Of a DNA stretch of 48,772 nucleotides, positions 19,701 through 29,943 are shown piece by piece. Each line of letters starts with the position of its first letter. The first letter of the stretch is position 1. A program made the translations under genes and the position numbers. The notes below the pieces were generated by a model. It searched no databases. It saw only the letters and a program-made list of their open reading frames with translations, and had not been told where the DNA came from. Origin of the DNA: Mycobacterium asiaticum (GTDB taxonomy: Bacteria > Actinomycetota > Actinomycetes > Mycobacteriales > Mycobacteriaceae); NCBI RefSeq assembly GCF_001668675.1, contig NZ_LZKQ01000212.1:1-48772 (forward strand). The letters are read 5' to 3'.

Positions 19701-20041
19701 AACTGAATCTCACCGGTATGCAACCCAATCCGGATCCGGATCGGCCCCAACGATGCCCGCTGCAACGCCACCGCACATCCGAGCGCGTCAGAGGCTCGCG
19801 CGAACGCAGCGACAAAGCTGTCGCCCTCCCCCTGCTCCACCGGACGTACCCCACCATGCACGGCGACGGCTTCGTCGACCGTCCGGTTCAGCAACGCCAG
19901 CGCCGCGGCCATCTGCTCGGGCTGCGTCTCCCACAACCGCGTCGAACCCTCGACGTCGGCCAACAACAGCGTGACCGTTCCGGTGGGTAGCAACTCAGTC
20001 AGGCTCCAGGTCAGCGGTGGCATCTCCACGTGTTGGCTCAT
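16757..20041 (-). CDS. Cyclase-ATPase-LuxR transcriptional regulator
   Basis: About 1094 residues from the ATG at 20041. Class III cyclase domain (about 20-180), AAA/NB-ARC-type ATPase with Walker A LNGAGGAGKT (about 232-241), a long helical TPR-like region, and a C-terminal LuxR helix-turn-helix (VVRLTAEGLSNKDIGARLF, ISPRTVQTHLTHVYAKLG). This is the Rv0386/Rv1358/Rv2488c architecture. The metal aspartates D29 (LLLADVEGST) and D74 (GEGDSF) and R130 are present. The substrate-selecting Lys/Asp pair is replaced by Q70 and N119, as reported for Rv0386. The open frame reaches 20224, but that would overlap the P450 start, so the later ATG is preferred. Weak ribosome site. Confidence 0.9.
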   Translation of the reverse strand: MSQHVEMPPLTWSLTELLPTGTVTLLLADVEGSTRLWETQPEQMAAALALLNRTVDEAVAVHGGVRPVEQGEGDSFVAAFARASDALGCAVALQRASLGPIRIRIGLHTGEIQLRDEGNYAGPTINRAARIRDLAHGGQTVLSAVTEALVADRLPTDVWLTDLGSYPLKGVPRPERVLQLCHPELRNEFPPLRVSTAAASHNLPVQLTSFVGRQQEMAELRRLIEDNRLVTLNGAGGAGKTRLAVEVAAGLVDVFSDGVWYVDLAPITNPAVVPVTTARTLGLPDQPGLSTLETLVRFIGAKGMLLVLDNCEHLLDACGSMVVELLGACPRLTIVTTSRESLALPGELSWRVPSLSLADEAIELFADRVRRVRPNFVVDESNTALLAEICERLDGMPLAIELAAARIRALSLKQIVDSLHDRFRLLTGGARTAVRRQQTLRASVDWSHALLTAPERVLFRRLAVFAGGFDFEAAQAVGTSTEVEGYQLMDQLSLLVDKSLVVASETGTDDGMRYRLLETVRQYAQEKLGESGEAGEVRTRHRDYYADRATELHSRGPAADEELLRWAQTEIENLRAAFAWSQENSDFEVALRMIVSLLPLWLWGGRVLEALAGLAAILTEESHLTPAVWAGAVAQESILASWVAMPTDLGRAQEALAIARQLGERELIVHALVACATLALYNPDLAQQYADEMMEEFTSTNDRWRLCQVFGHRATFNALFGEPMAARSAAEKGRDVADEFGDRFFSRSNRAWLAIALVLQGELAAGTRVASELAEEAEAADDVTMVLFGHLGHSLALAFRGQADASHAVAQAALAAAERMGGIAGDTVHAAFAYAALAGGDGAAARRAAEEALPHTVPAREVFTRSVVPMAEALLACGDLTGARSCADGVVAVVPGWYRFVTLTIRGFVALAQGEPEQAERDAHDALAVASRTGAFMRVADTLELLARLAAGDSNHPYAARLLGAAAGIRQRLGHVRYPMYEADYQAVLTETREALEEDAFDEAWQAGAELSIEEAIAYAQRGRGERKRPTTGWGSLTPMEQDVVRLTAEGLSNKDIGARLFISPRTVQTHLTHVYAKLGITSRVQLVQEAARQ

Positions 20042-20193
20042 GGTAACCAGCATCGAGCGCCGGAACAGCGAAAACATCCGCCAGAGCGCGCACATCAGCG
20101 ACGGCGGACGGCGTGACGATTGCGCTATGCGCCGCACAGATCTACGCGCTGCGGCGGATGGTTTCGGCCCCAGATCGCCGGATAGTCGCTGGC

Positions 20194-21417
20194 ATGACAA
20201 GCCAATCTGTTCTCGACGACGCACCGGTCCAGCTGCCCGAGATCGCCTACTACCACCTCACCGATCCCGAGGAGGCGCACCGCACCATTGCCGACGCCCG
20301 GGCGCAGTCTCCGATCGCGATGGGCCCCTATGGACTGGAGGTGCTGAGCTACGACCTGGTCCGCCAAGTGTTGCGGGACAACAGGTTTGTCACCGCGCAC
20401 GGCCTTGGACTGGCACCGCGCGGGGTCACTTCAGGCCCACTGTGGAACAGGGCCGTCAGCAATATTCTGGCGATGGACGGGGGCGAGCATCATCGACTGC
20501 GTCGGCTGGTGTCGCGGGCGTTCTCGCCCCGCGCAGCGCAACGGCTGCGTGCCCTGACCGTCGAGGTCATCACCGGACTGGTCGAACCGTTCACCACTGC
20601 CGGGCGCTGCGATGTCGTAGCCGATATCGCCAAGGGATATCCCACGGCGATCATCTGCGCACTGCTAGGTGCGCCCGCCAAGGACTGGCGCCTGTTCTCC
20701 GACTGGACCGAGGACATCAAGAAGCTCTTCGAGCCCACGGTGGCCGACGACGCGCCGACCATCCTGGCCGCCTGGACCGAACTGGACGCTTACCTCGAGG
20801 ACCTCATCGCCACGCGCCGGACGTCGCTGGGCGACGACCTGATCTCCGACCTCATCCGCGCCGAGGACGACGGCGACCGGCTCACCCACGCCGAACTGCT
20901 CATGCTGTGCGCAACCCTGCTCGGCGCGGGTACCGACACCACGCGCAACCAGCTCGCCGCGGCGGTGCAGGCGCTGGCCGCCCACCCCGAGCAGTGGGCG
21001 CTGCTGGCCCGACGTCCCGAGCTGACTCCCGATGCGGTCCACGAGCTGATGCGCTACCGCCCAATCATTTTCGGGGCGCTACGACAAGCCGCTGAGGACG
21101 TCGAACTCGGCGGGGTGCGCATCCCGGGAGGCACCTTCGTGGTGGCGAACACCGCGGCCGCCAATCGCGACCCCGACGCCTATGCGCACCCAGAACGGCT
21201 GGACATCACCCGGGCAGACCCGGCGGCGATCCTCAATTTCGGCGGCGGCGTGCACTACTGTCTCGGCGCACACCTGGCCCGGCTGGAACTCACGGAAGCC
21301 CTCCGCGTCATCACCGCTCGCATGCCGAATCCCAGGCTGACCGGCCCAGTCCCGTGGAAGGACATGAGCGGCATCACCGGACCTCTTGCCCTGCCGCTGT
21401 CGTTCGACCGCTCGTGA
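20194..21417 (+). CDS. Cytochrome P450
   Basis: A 407-residue soluble haem monooxygenase. The I-helix oxygen-binding motif GAGTDTTR is near residue 245, the K-helix ELMRYR near 285 and the haem-ligand block FGGGVHYCLGAHLA has C356. It is a bacterial class I type needing a ferredoxin, and none is encoded nearby. I chose the ATG at 20194 (MTSQSV) because the longer frame from 20113 invades the divergent regulator's leader. The CYP family number cannot be assigned. A short-chain dehydrogenase follows after 21 bases, so the pair may oxidise one substrate in sequence. Confidence 0.93.
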   Translation: MTSQSVLDDAPVQLPEIAYYHLTDPEEAHRTIADARAQSPIAMGPYGLEVLSYDLVRQVLRDNRFVTAHGLGLAPRGVTSGPLWNRAVSNILAMDGGEHHRLRRLVSRAFSPRAAQRLRALTVEVITGLVEPFTTAGRCDVVADIAKGYPTAIICALLGAPAKDWRLFSDWTEDIKKLFEPTVADDAPTILAAWTELDAYLEDLIATRRTSLGDDLISDLIRAEDDGDRLTHAELLMLCATLLGAGTDTTRNQLAAAVQALAAHPEQWALLARRPELTPDAVHELMRYRPIIFGALRQAAEDVELGGVRIPGGTFVVANTAAANRDPDAYAHPERLDITRADPAAILNFGGGVHYCLGAHLARLELTEALRVITARMPNPRLTGPVPWKDMSGITGPLALPLSFDRS

Positions 21418-21438
21418 TGCTGCCTACAGTGGGCAACC

Positions 21439-22308
21439 ATGACCGACTGGACCGCAGCTGATCTACCGTCTTTCGCCGGGCGCACCGTCATCATCACCGG
21501 CGCAAACAGCGGGCTGGGCGCGATCACCGCCCGGGAGCTGGCCAGCCGCGGCGCCCAGATCATCATGGCCGTCCGCAATACCGAGAAGGGCAAGGCCGCG
21601 GCCGAGCAGATGAGCGGCTCCGTCGACATCCGGGAACTGGACCTGCAAAATCTCGCATCGGTGCGCCGATTCGCCGAAGGCGTGACCGCTGCCGACATTC
21701 TGATCAACAATGCCGGCATCATGGCCGCCCCGTACGCCCTGACCGTCGACGGATTCGAAAGCCAGATCGGCACCAACCACCTGGGCCACTTCGCGCTGAC
21801 CAACCTGCTGCTACCCAAGCTCAGCGACCGCGTGGTGACCGTGTCATCCATGGCGCATTGGCCCGGCCGGATCGATCTGAACGACCTGAATTACCAGACG
21901 CGTCGGTATTCGCCGTGGCTGGCCTACTGCCAGTCCAAGCTGGCGAACCTGCTGTTCACCAGTGAGCTGCACCGCCGCCTGAGCGGAGCCGGTTCGCCGC
22001 TGCGTGCCCTGGCGGTCCACCCTGGCTTCTCGCACACCAACCTGCAGGGGGCCTCCGGACGCAAGCTCAGCGACGCGGTGGTGTCGTGGGGCACCGGCGT
22101 GATGGCCACCGACGCGGATTTCGGAGCCCGGCAGACGCTGTACGCCGCGTCGCAGGACCTGCCCGGCGACACCTTCGTCGGACCCAGGTTCGGGTACCTG
22201 GGACGCACGCAACCCGTCGGTCGTAGCCGTCGGGCGCGCGACCCGCACATGGCGAAATCGCTGTGGGAGCTGTCCGAGCGGCTGACCGACACCCATTTCC
22301 CGCTCTAG
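21439..22308 (+). CDS. Short-chain dehydrogenase/reductase
   Basis: A 289-residue Rossmann-fold oxidoreductase. NAD(P) motif TGANSGLG at 20-27, NNAG at 90-93, catalytic S136/S137 and YCQSK (Y163, K167). The pattern is like the retinol dehydrogenase/protochlorophyllide-reductase-like group annotated widely in mycobacteria. R46 after the second strand (MAVRN) suggests NADP preference. It lies 21 bases after the P450 gene and is probably cotranscribed with it. Substrate unknown. A long hairpin follows its stop. Confidence 0.92.
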   Translation: MTDWTAADLPSFAGRTVIITGANSGLGAITARELASRGAQIIMAVRNTEKGKAAAEQMSGSVDIRELDLQNLASVRRFAEGVTAADILINNAGIMAAPYALTVDGFESQIGTNHLGHFALTNLLLPKLSDRVVTVSSMAHWPGRIDLNDLNYQTRRYSPWLAYCQSKLANLLFTSELHRRLSGAGSPLRALAVHPGFSHTNLQGASGRKLSDAVVSWGTGVMATDADFGARQTLYAASQDLPGDTFVGPRFGYLGRTQPVGRSRRARDPHMAKSLWELSERLTDTHFPL

Positions 22309-22317
22309 TACCCCCGC

Positions 22318-22375
22318 CGAGCAGAGGCGAAAGCCCCCGACACGCCGTGTCGGGAGGGGCTTTCGCGTCTGCTCG
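22318..22375. terminator. Long hairpin, terminator-like (copy 2)
   Basis: Outer arm CGAGCAGAGGCGAAAGCCCC pairs with GGGGCTTTCGCGTCTGCTCG with one mismatch. An inner dyad CCCGACAC-GCC-GTGTCGGG continues the stem. It lies after the SDR stop, in the 268-base gap before rplY. No T-run follows. Confidence 0.85.
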
Positions 22376-22576
22376 CGGGAGGCCGTCCCCACCTCCCGCA
22401 GGCGGCCGGCGATTTCCGCTGCGCCCCGCGGATGCGATACCCTGACCAGGCGTCACGGCGAGGGTGGCCGGCAAAATGCCAGCACACCGTTATCGACGGA
22501 GACCGACATCACTTTCCTAGACTGTCGCGCTCCCTGGCCGTGCCCTAGACATAGGCCCTAAACACAGGAGCGAGAC

Positions 22577-23233
22577 ATGGCTAAATCCGCAGGCAACCAG
22601 CTCAGCGTCACGGTGCGTACCGAGACGGGCAAGGGCGCATCCCGCCGGGCCCGCCGCGAGGGCAAAATCCCCGCCGTCCTCTATGGCCACGGCGCCGACC
22701 CGCAGCACCTGGAACTGCCCGGACACGACTTCGCGGCCGTGCTGCGCCACGCGGGCACCAACGCCGTGCTGACGCTGGACATTGCCGGCAAGGAGCAGCT
22801 CGCGCTGACCAAGTCGATCGACATCCACCCGATCCGGCGCACCATTCAGCACGCCGACCTGCTGGTGGTCCGTCGCGGTGAGAAGGTCACCGTAGAGGTT
22901 ACGGTCCTCGTCGAGGGCGAGGCCGGACCGGACACCCTGGTCACCCAGGAGACCAACGCGATCGAGATCGAGGCCGAGGCGCTCTCCATCCCCGAGCAGC
23001 TGACCCTCTCGGTCGAGGGTGCCGAGGCGGGGACCCAGTTCACCGCCGGCCAGATCGAGCTGCCCAGCGGCGTCAACCTGATCTCCGACCCCGACCTGTT
23101 GGTGGTCAACGTCGTGCAGGCGCCGACCGCCGAGGACCTTGCCGAAGAGGGTGGTGCCGAAGCGGGCGAGGCGGCCGAGGCTGCCGGCGAGGAAGAAGCC
23201 GGCGAGTCCGAGGCCACCGACGAGTCCGAGTAG
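22577..23233 (+). CDS. rplY: 50S ribosomal protein bL25 (CTC form)
   Basis: A 218-residue two-domain L25 (TL5/CTC type) that binds 5S rRNA. The N-terminal RNA-binding barrel has [20 protein letters not shown] (about 18-37). The C-terminal domain spans about 100-190. The last 30 residues are a very acidic Glu/Ala tail, common in actinobacterial CTC proteins. ATG with AGGAG ten bases upstream. The pth gene begins six bases after its stop, a conserved pair. The 22376-22576 leader has no gene. Confidence 0.96.
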   Translation: MAKSAGNQLSVTVRTETGKGASRRARREGKIPAVLYGHGADPQHLELPGHDFAAVLRHAGTNAVLTLDIAGKEQLALTKSIDIHPIRRTIQHADLLVVRRGEKVTVEVTVLVEGEAGPDTLVTQETNAIEIEAEALSIPEQLTLSVEGAEAGTQFTAGQIELPSGVNLISDPDLLVVNVVQAPTAEDLAEEGGAEAGEAAEAAGEEEAGESEATDESE

Positions 23234-23239
23234 CGCGAC

Positions 23240-23815
23240 GTGGCCGAACCGCTACTTGTGGTCGGCCTGGGCAATCCGGGTGAGACCTACGCCCGGACCC
23301 GGCACAACCTCGGGTTCATGGTTGCCGACGTGCTCGCCGCCCGGCTGGGCGCAAAGTTCAAGGCGCACAAGCGTTCCGGTGCCGAAATCGTGACCGGGCG
23401 GCTGGGCGGCCGCTCGGTGGTGCTGGCCAAACCGCGCTGCTATATGAACGAGTCCGGTCGGCAGGTCGGGCCGTTGGCCAAGTTCTACTCGGTGCCGCCG
23501 GCCGACATCATCGTCGTCCACGACGAACTCGACCTGGAGTTCGCGCGTATCCGGCTCAAGCTGGGCGGCGGCGAGGGCGGTCACAACGGGGTGCGGTCGG
23601 TGGCTTCGGCGTTGGGCACCAAGGACTTTCAGCGCGTGCGCATCGGGATCGGCCGTCCGCCCGGGCGCAAGGATCCGGCGGCATACGTGCTCGAGGCGTT
23701 CACCGCGGCCGAGCGTACTGAGGTCCCGACGATCTGCGAGCAGGCCGCCGACGCCACCGAGCTGCTGCTCGAATTGGGATTGGAGCCCGCGCAGAACCGC
23801 GTCCACGCCTGGTAG
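23240..23815 (+). CDS. pth: Peptidyl-tRNA hydrolase
   Basis: A 191-residue enzyme that cleaves peptidyl-tRNA released by stalled ribosomes. Catalytic and binding residues are visible: N12 (GLGNPG), the catalytic base H22 (TRHNLGF), the asparagine of [15 protein letters not shown] and [12 protein letters not shown]. Length is normal. Starts with GTG just downstream of rplY. It converges on the fadD-like gene, with a hairpin between them. Confidence 0.97.
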   Translation: MAEPLLVVGLGNPGETYARTRHNLGFMVADVLAARLGAKFKAHKRSGAEIVTGRLGGRSVVLAKPRCYMNESGRQVGPLAKFYSVPPADIIVVHDELDLEFARIRLKLGGGEGGHNGVRSVASALGTKDFQRVRIGIGRPPGRKDPAAYVLEAFTAAERTEVPTICEQAADATELLLELGLEPAQNRVHAW

Positions 23816-23823
23816 TGAGCTGC

Positions 23824-23883
23824 GCGAGCAGACGCTAAAGCCCCCGACACGCCGAGCGTGCGGGGGCTTTCGCGTCTGTTCGC
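23824..23883. terminator. Long hairpin, terminator-like (copy 3)
   Basis: Outer arms GCGAGCAGACGC and GCGTCTGTTCGC (one G-T pair) with inner AAAGCCCCC / GGGGGCTTT arms. It lies between the convergent pth and acyl-AMP ligase stops, so it can serve both strands. Confidence 0.85.
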
Positions 23884-23888
23884 CAGGA

Positions 23889-25523
23889 CTAGGTGACCAG
23901 CGTGACCGAGTTGGTCCGGCGCAGCTTGCCCGACGGCGTCTTCGGGATCGTCCCGGGCCCGAGCACCACCACATTGCGGGGCCGCACGTCGACCTCCTTG
24001 ACGACCTCGTGCGCCACCTGGTGCTCGATGCGGCGCACCTCGGCCAGGTCCTGGTAGGCATTCGACTCGACCGCGACGGCGAACGACTCCCGCGAATGTC
24101 CGGCATCCAGGCGCACCGCCACCGCACAGCCCGGACGGACGCCGTCGACGCGGCCGGCGGCCCGCTCGATGTCGGTCGGGTAGATGTTGCGGCCCGCCAT
24201 GATGATGACGTCCTTCACGCGGCCGCAGACCACCATGTGGCCCTCGTCGGTGATGTAGCCGAGGTCGCCGGTGTCGTACCAGCCGTGCTCGTCCTGGGCC
24301 GGGATGAAGCCACCCATGGTGATGTAGCCGGGCGTCAGCGATTCGCCGCGCAACTCGATCACACCCACACCGCGCGGCGGCATCACATTGCCCTGCTCGT
24401 CGACGATGCGGGCCTCGAGGTCTTTCAGCAGCGGGCCCAGCGTGGCCAGCCGGCGGGTGTTGCCCTTGGTAGCGGGCACCGCCCGGCGCAGCGCCGCCAG
24501 CAGGTCGGCGTCCACCTCGTCGACGACCAGACCCGAGTTGCACTTGGAGAACGACACCGCCAGCGTGGTCTCGGCCATCCCGTAGGCGGGCAGGATCGCC
24601 GACGAACGCAGCCCGAACGGCTTGCCCGCATCGAGCAGGTCCTCGACGTCGGCGGGTTCGACGGGCTCGGCGCCCGACAGCGCGAAGCGCAGCGTCGACA
24701 GGTCGAAGTCGCCGGGCTTGGCGTTGCGGCGCAGCCGCTTGGCCAGCAGCGCGTAGGCGAAGTTGGGCGCCGCGGTCATGGTGCCCTTGTACTTGTCGAT
24801 CAGCTTGGCCCACAGCAGCGTGTCACGCAGGAAGTCCATCGGCGTGACCTTGACCAGCTCCGCCCCGAAGTACATCGGGATGGTGAGGAAGCCGACCATG
24901 CCCATGTCGTGGAAGCACGGCAGCCAGCTGACCATGACGTCCCTGTCGACGTCGTACTCGGCGCCGATGAACATCGCCTCGGCGTTGGAGTAGATGTTGC
25001 GGTGGGTGATCTGGACGGCTTTGGGAGATCCAGTGGAGCCGGACGTGAGCTGCATGAGCGCCAGGTCGTCCTCGCCGACCTCGATCGGGTCGGTCGGCTC
25101 CGACGCCAGCAGGTCGGCGACCACAAGGACCTTCACACCTTTTTCCCTGAGCACCGGGATGGCGACCAGGAACGGTTCGGAGACGATGACGGCCTTGGCC
25201 TCGATCATGCCGATGACGGTCATCGTGTCTTCGGCCCACACGGCCAGGTCGGTGCGCGGCGTGGGCTGGTGCAGCATGGTAAGGCTGGCGCCCCGCATCC
25301 ACAGGCCCTGAGCGGTCGGGGCGATCTCCACCGGGAAGCCGGCCAGGACGCCGACGGCGTCGCCGAGTCCAATCCCAGCGGCGGCGAGGCCACCGGCGAT
25401 ACAGCGAGCGCGCTCGTGGACCTCGCCCCAGGTGTGCCGGACGGGTTCGTGAGGTTCACCGGTGACCATGCCCGTAGTAACGGTGCGGGCATTGCGGAAC
25501 ATCTTCTCGGTAAACCTGCTCAC
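23889..25523 (-). CDS. Fatty-acyl-AMP ligase-like protein (Rv1013/pks16-like)
   Basis: A 544-residue adenylate-forming enzyme, the same length as M. tuberculosis Rv1013 (misleadingly named Pks16) as I recall it. It activates a carboxylic acid as acyl-AMP. The ATP loop [10 protein letters not shown] is at 159-168. Further blocks are [13 protein letters not shown] (typical of FAAL/FadD32-like enzymes), [37 protein letters not shown] and the C-terminal lysine motif [12 protein letters not shown] at 25523 is chosen because GGAGG precedes it. No PKS or ACP gene is adjacent, so the acceptor is unknown. Confidence 0.92.
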   Translation of the reverse strand: MSRFTEKMFRNARTVTTGMVTGEPHEPVRHTWGEVHERARCIAGGLAAAGIGLGDAVGVLAGFPVEIAPTAQGLWMRGASLTMLHQPTPRTDLAVWAEDTMTVIGMIEAKAVIVSEPFLVAIPVLREKGVKVLVVADLLASEPTDPIEVGEDDLALMQLTSGSTGSPKAVQITHRNIYSNAEAMFIGAEYDVDRDVMVSWLPCFHDMGMVGFLTIPMYFGAELVKVTPMDFLRDTLLWAKLIDKYKGTMTAAPNFAYALLAKRLRRNAKPGDFDLSTLRFALSGAEPVEPADVEDLLDAGKPFGLRSSAILPAYGMAETTLAVSFSKCNSGLVVDEVDADLLAALRRAVPATKGNTRRLATLGPLLKDLEARIVDEQGNVMPPRGVGVIELRGESLTPGYITMGGFIPAQDEHGWYDTGDLGYITDEGHMVVCGRVKDVIIMAGRNIYPTDIERAAGRVDGVRPGCAVAVRLDAGHSRESFAVAVESNAYQDLAEVRRIEHQVAHEVVKEVDVRPRNVVVLGPGTIPKTPSGKLRRTNSVTLVT

Positions 25524-25775
25524 GCAAACCTCCTCGGTTCCGGCACTTTCCCCACGGCCCGACTTTTCATATTCCACCTGCTAGATCTCGCTTTGAAGCA
25601 GGCGCGCGCACACAGTTGGGGAGCGGTTAGGTCTCGATTCGGTGATGAAACAGCGGTCCCGCGAGGGGCTGCGTGCCTACCGCTACTCGTCACCGCCGAT
25701 TATCTTAAGCATCTCTTAAAGAAGTGCCAAACTGAGCCGCGCAGTGAGTCGCATGTCACAACCGCGTTAACGGCG

Positions 25776-26729
25776 TCAGGCATCCGTTGCCGGTGCGGGT
25801 ACCACTCGGGCGCCGGGCACGGGCCCGGAAGCGACCCGCACGGTGCGGCAGACGCCCGCTCCGGACAGCTGGGTGCCGACGTCGACCGCCGACGCGGCGG
25901 TTGGGCACAGGAACGCGCATGTCGGGCCCGAACCGGACACAATCCCGGCCAGCGCCCCGGCCTCCACACCCGCCCGCAGGGCCCGCCGCAGCGCCGGATC
26001 CAGGCTGACCGCGGCCGCCTGCATCTCGTTGCCCAGTAGCGGCGCGAGTTGGTGCGGGTCGCCGGCGGCCAGCGCCGCCAGCACCGGACCGGGCTCGTCC
26101 AGCCGGGGCGGATCCCCGGTCTCCCTGAGCCGGTCCAGTTCGCCGTACACCTCGGGGGTCAGCAATCCGCTGTCGGAGAACGCCAGGACCCAGTGAAAAG
26201 TGTTGCGGGACAGCACCGTAGCCAGTTCCTCCCCGCGGCCGGTGCCCAGCGCGGTGCCGCCGTGCAACGCGAACGGCACGTCGCTGCCCAGCCGTGCGGC
26301 CATCATGCGCAGGTCGCGCCGGGGCAGGTTGAGCTCCCACAGCGAGTTCATCGCCACCAGCACCGCGGCCGCGTCCGCACTGCCGCCGGCCATTCCCCCG
26401 GCCAGCGGGATGGATTTGTCGATCAGGATCGACACGTCGGGCGCCCGACCGACATGGTCGGCCAGCAGTTCGGCCGCCCGCCAGGCCAGGTTTCGCTCGT
26501 CGGTCGGCAGTCGGTCGGCGCCCTCGCCGACGTGCTCGAGAGACAGCACGTCGGCGTTGCGAACGGTCACCTCGTCGAAGAGCGAGACGGCGTGAAAGAC
26601 GGTGGTCAATTCGTGATAGCCGTCGTCGCGGCGATCACCGACGGCCAGATAGAGATTGACCTTCCCAGGAACGCGAACGGTGACCGACCCGGTGGGCACC
26701 CACAACTCGGCGGTGTTGCCGTCAGACAC
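25776..26729 (-). CDS. ispE: 4-diphosphocytidyl-2-C-methyl-D-erythritol kinase
   Basis: A 317-residue GHMP kinase of the MEP isoprenoid pathway, phosphorylating CDP-methylerythritol. The catalytic and ATP-binding signatures are KVNLYL (K23) and [14 protein letters not shown] (108-121), plus the C-terminal SGSGPTCAF. The ATG at 26729 adds about ten residues compared with the GTG at 26699, which would match the M. tuberculosis start better. It follows ksgA by 71 bases, in the conserved order rpfB-ksgA-ispE. Its product supports polyprenyl phosphate synthesis for the wall. Confidence 0.95.
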   Translation of the reverse strand: MSDGNTAELWVPTGSVTVRVPGKVNLYLAVGDRRDDGYHELTTVFHAVSLFDEVTVRNADVLSLEHVGEGADRLPTDERNLAWRAAELLADHVGRAPDVSILIDKSIPLAGGMAGGSADAAAVLVAMNSLWELNLPRRDLRMMAARLGSDVPFALHGGTALGTGRGEELATVLSRNTFHWVLAFSDSGLLTPEVYGELDRLRETGDPPRLDEPGPVLAALAAGDPHQLAPLLGNEMQAAAVSLDPALRRALRAGVEAGALAGIVSGSGPTCAFLCPTAASAVDVGTQLSGAGVCRTVRVASGPVPGARVVPAPATDA

Positions 26730-26800
26730 CGCAGCAGACTATCGCTGCGAGCACCGAACCACACGTAGCGGCACCACCGGTGCCGCTCATCAGAGCGGGC

Positions 26801-28839
<2,039 letters not shown>

Positions 28840-29027
28840 CTATTCCAAGTCCAAGTCTGTCCCGACCCACTACAACCCTCAGCAGCAACACCTCAGAACG
28901 AGCTTCCGACCATATTCAGCTGAAATGACGAAATGGGCCCAGAGGCCCACCCGTTCGATCACAAGACGGTAACGAACCCTCCAATGCTGAGCAACTCGAA
29001 GATGTCCGTGTCGGGGTCGACCAGGGA

Positions 29028-29885
29028 TTACGCCGCCGGCCCGATTTCCAGCCCGTAATTGCGGCAGGCGTTGCTCGTCGTTATTTCCGCCAATTCCTCA
29101 GGGCTGCGATTTAGCAGCTCAGCGAGGGCGCGGACGGTATAAGGCAGGCAGTACGATTCGTTCGCTGCACCACGGTATGGGTGCGGAGTCAGGAATGGCG
29201 CGTCGGTTTCCACCAAAAGTTGTGTGATCGGTATCAACGGAACGGCTTCGCGCAGGTCACGCGCGTTTCGGAAGCTCACCGTGCCGGACAGGCTGAGCAG
29301 CCACCCGGCGTCGACGCAAGTGCGAGCCATCTCACTTCCGGACGAGAAACAGTGAAAGATCACTGTGTCCGGCGCGCCCTCGGCCCGCAACACATCCAGC
29401 ACTTCCCGGTCGGCCTCTCGGTTGTGGATCATCAACGGCTTGCCGGTGCGCTTGGCCAGGTCGATGTGCCAGGCAAAGGCCTCGCGTTGTACGTCGGGCT
29501 GGGCACACCCCTCCAACCGGCCGGGCCAGTACATGTCCATGCCGGTCTCCCCGACCGCAACCACGCGCGGATGGGCCACCAATCGTTCGATCTCGCTGCG
29601 GGCGGCGTCGGTGAGGGCATCGGTTCGGGTCGGGTGCAGGGCCACCGCGCCGTAGACCCGCGGGTCCCACTGGACCGCCTGTTCTACCCAGCGCGCCGAA
29701 TCCAGGTCATCCGCGATGGTGACGACGGCGGCCACGCCGACCGCGGCCGCCCGATCAGCGATGGCGCGGACGCCCTCGGCGTCGGACGCTCCGCACGCGT
29801 CGAGGTGGGTATGGGCGTCGATCAACGGCGACAGCGGCTCCGGGGCGGGCGGCGCTTCTCGTCGGCCAGACCGGTTGGAGCTCAC
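29028..29885 (-). CDS. tatD: TatD-family deoxyribonuclease
   Basis: A 285-residue metal-dependent hydrolase of the TatD family (DNase/3'-5' exonuclease). Metal-binding HxH is H25-T-H27 (LIDAHTHLDAC). Further blocks are VAVGETGMDMYW, PLMIHNREADR, IFHCFSSG and LVETDAPFLTPHPYRG, covering all usual ligands. GTG at 29885 (VSSNR) is used; an earlier GTG at 29906 would lie 38 bases from metG, which diverges. N-terminus before LIDAH is longer than the M. tuberculosis form. Adjacent to rpfB, as in other mycobacteria. Confidence 0.93.
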   Translation of the reverse strand: MSSNRSGRREAPPAPEPLSPLIDAHTHLDACGASDAEGVRAIADRAAAVGVAAVVTIADDLDSARWVEQAVQWDPRVYGAVALHPTRTDALTDAARSEIERLVAHPRVVAVGETGMDMYWPGRLEGCAQPDVQREAFAWHIDLAKRTGKPLMIHNREADREVLDVLRAEGAPDTVIFHCFSSGSEMARTCVDAGWLLSLSGTVSFRNARDLREAVPLIPITQLLVETDAPFLTPHPYRGAANESYCLPYTVRALAELLNRSPEELAEITTSNACRNYGLEIGPAA

Positions 29886-29943
29886 GCGCACACGATATGT
29901 CCACACGCGCGGGCCGGCGCCACCCCACTAGGGTTGGTTCCCG

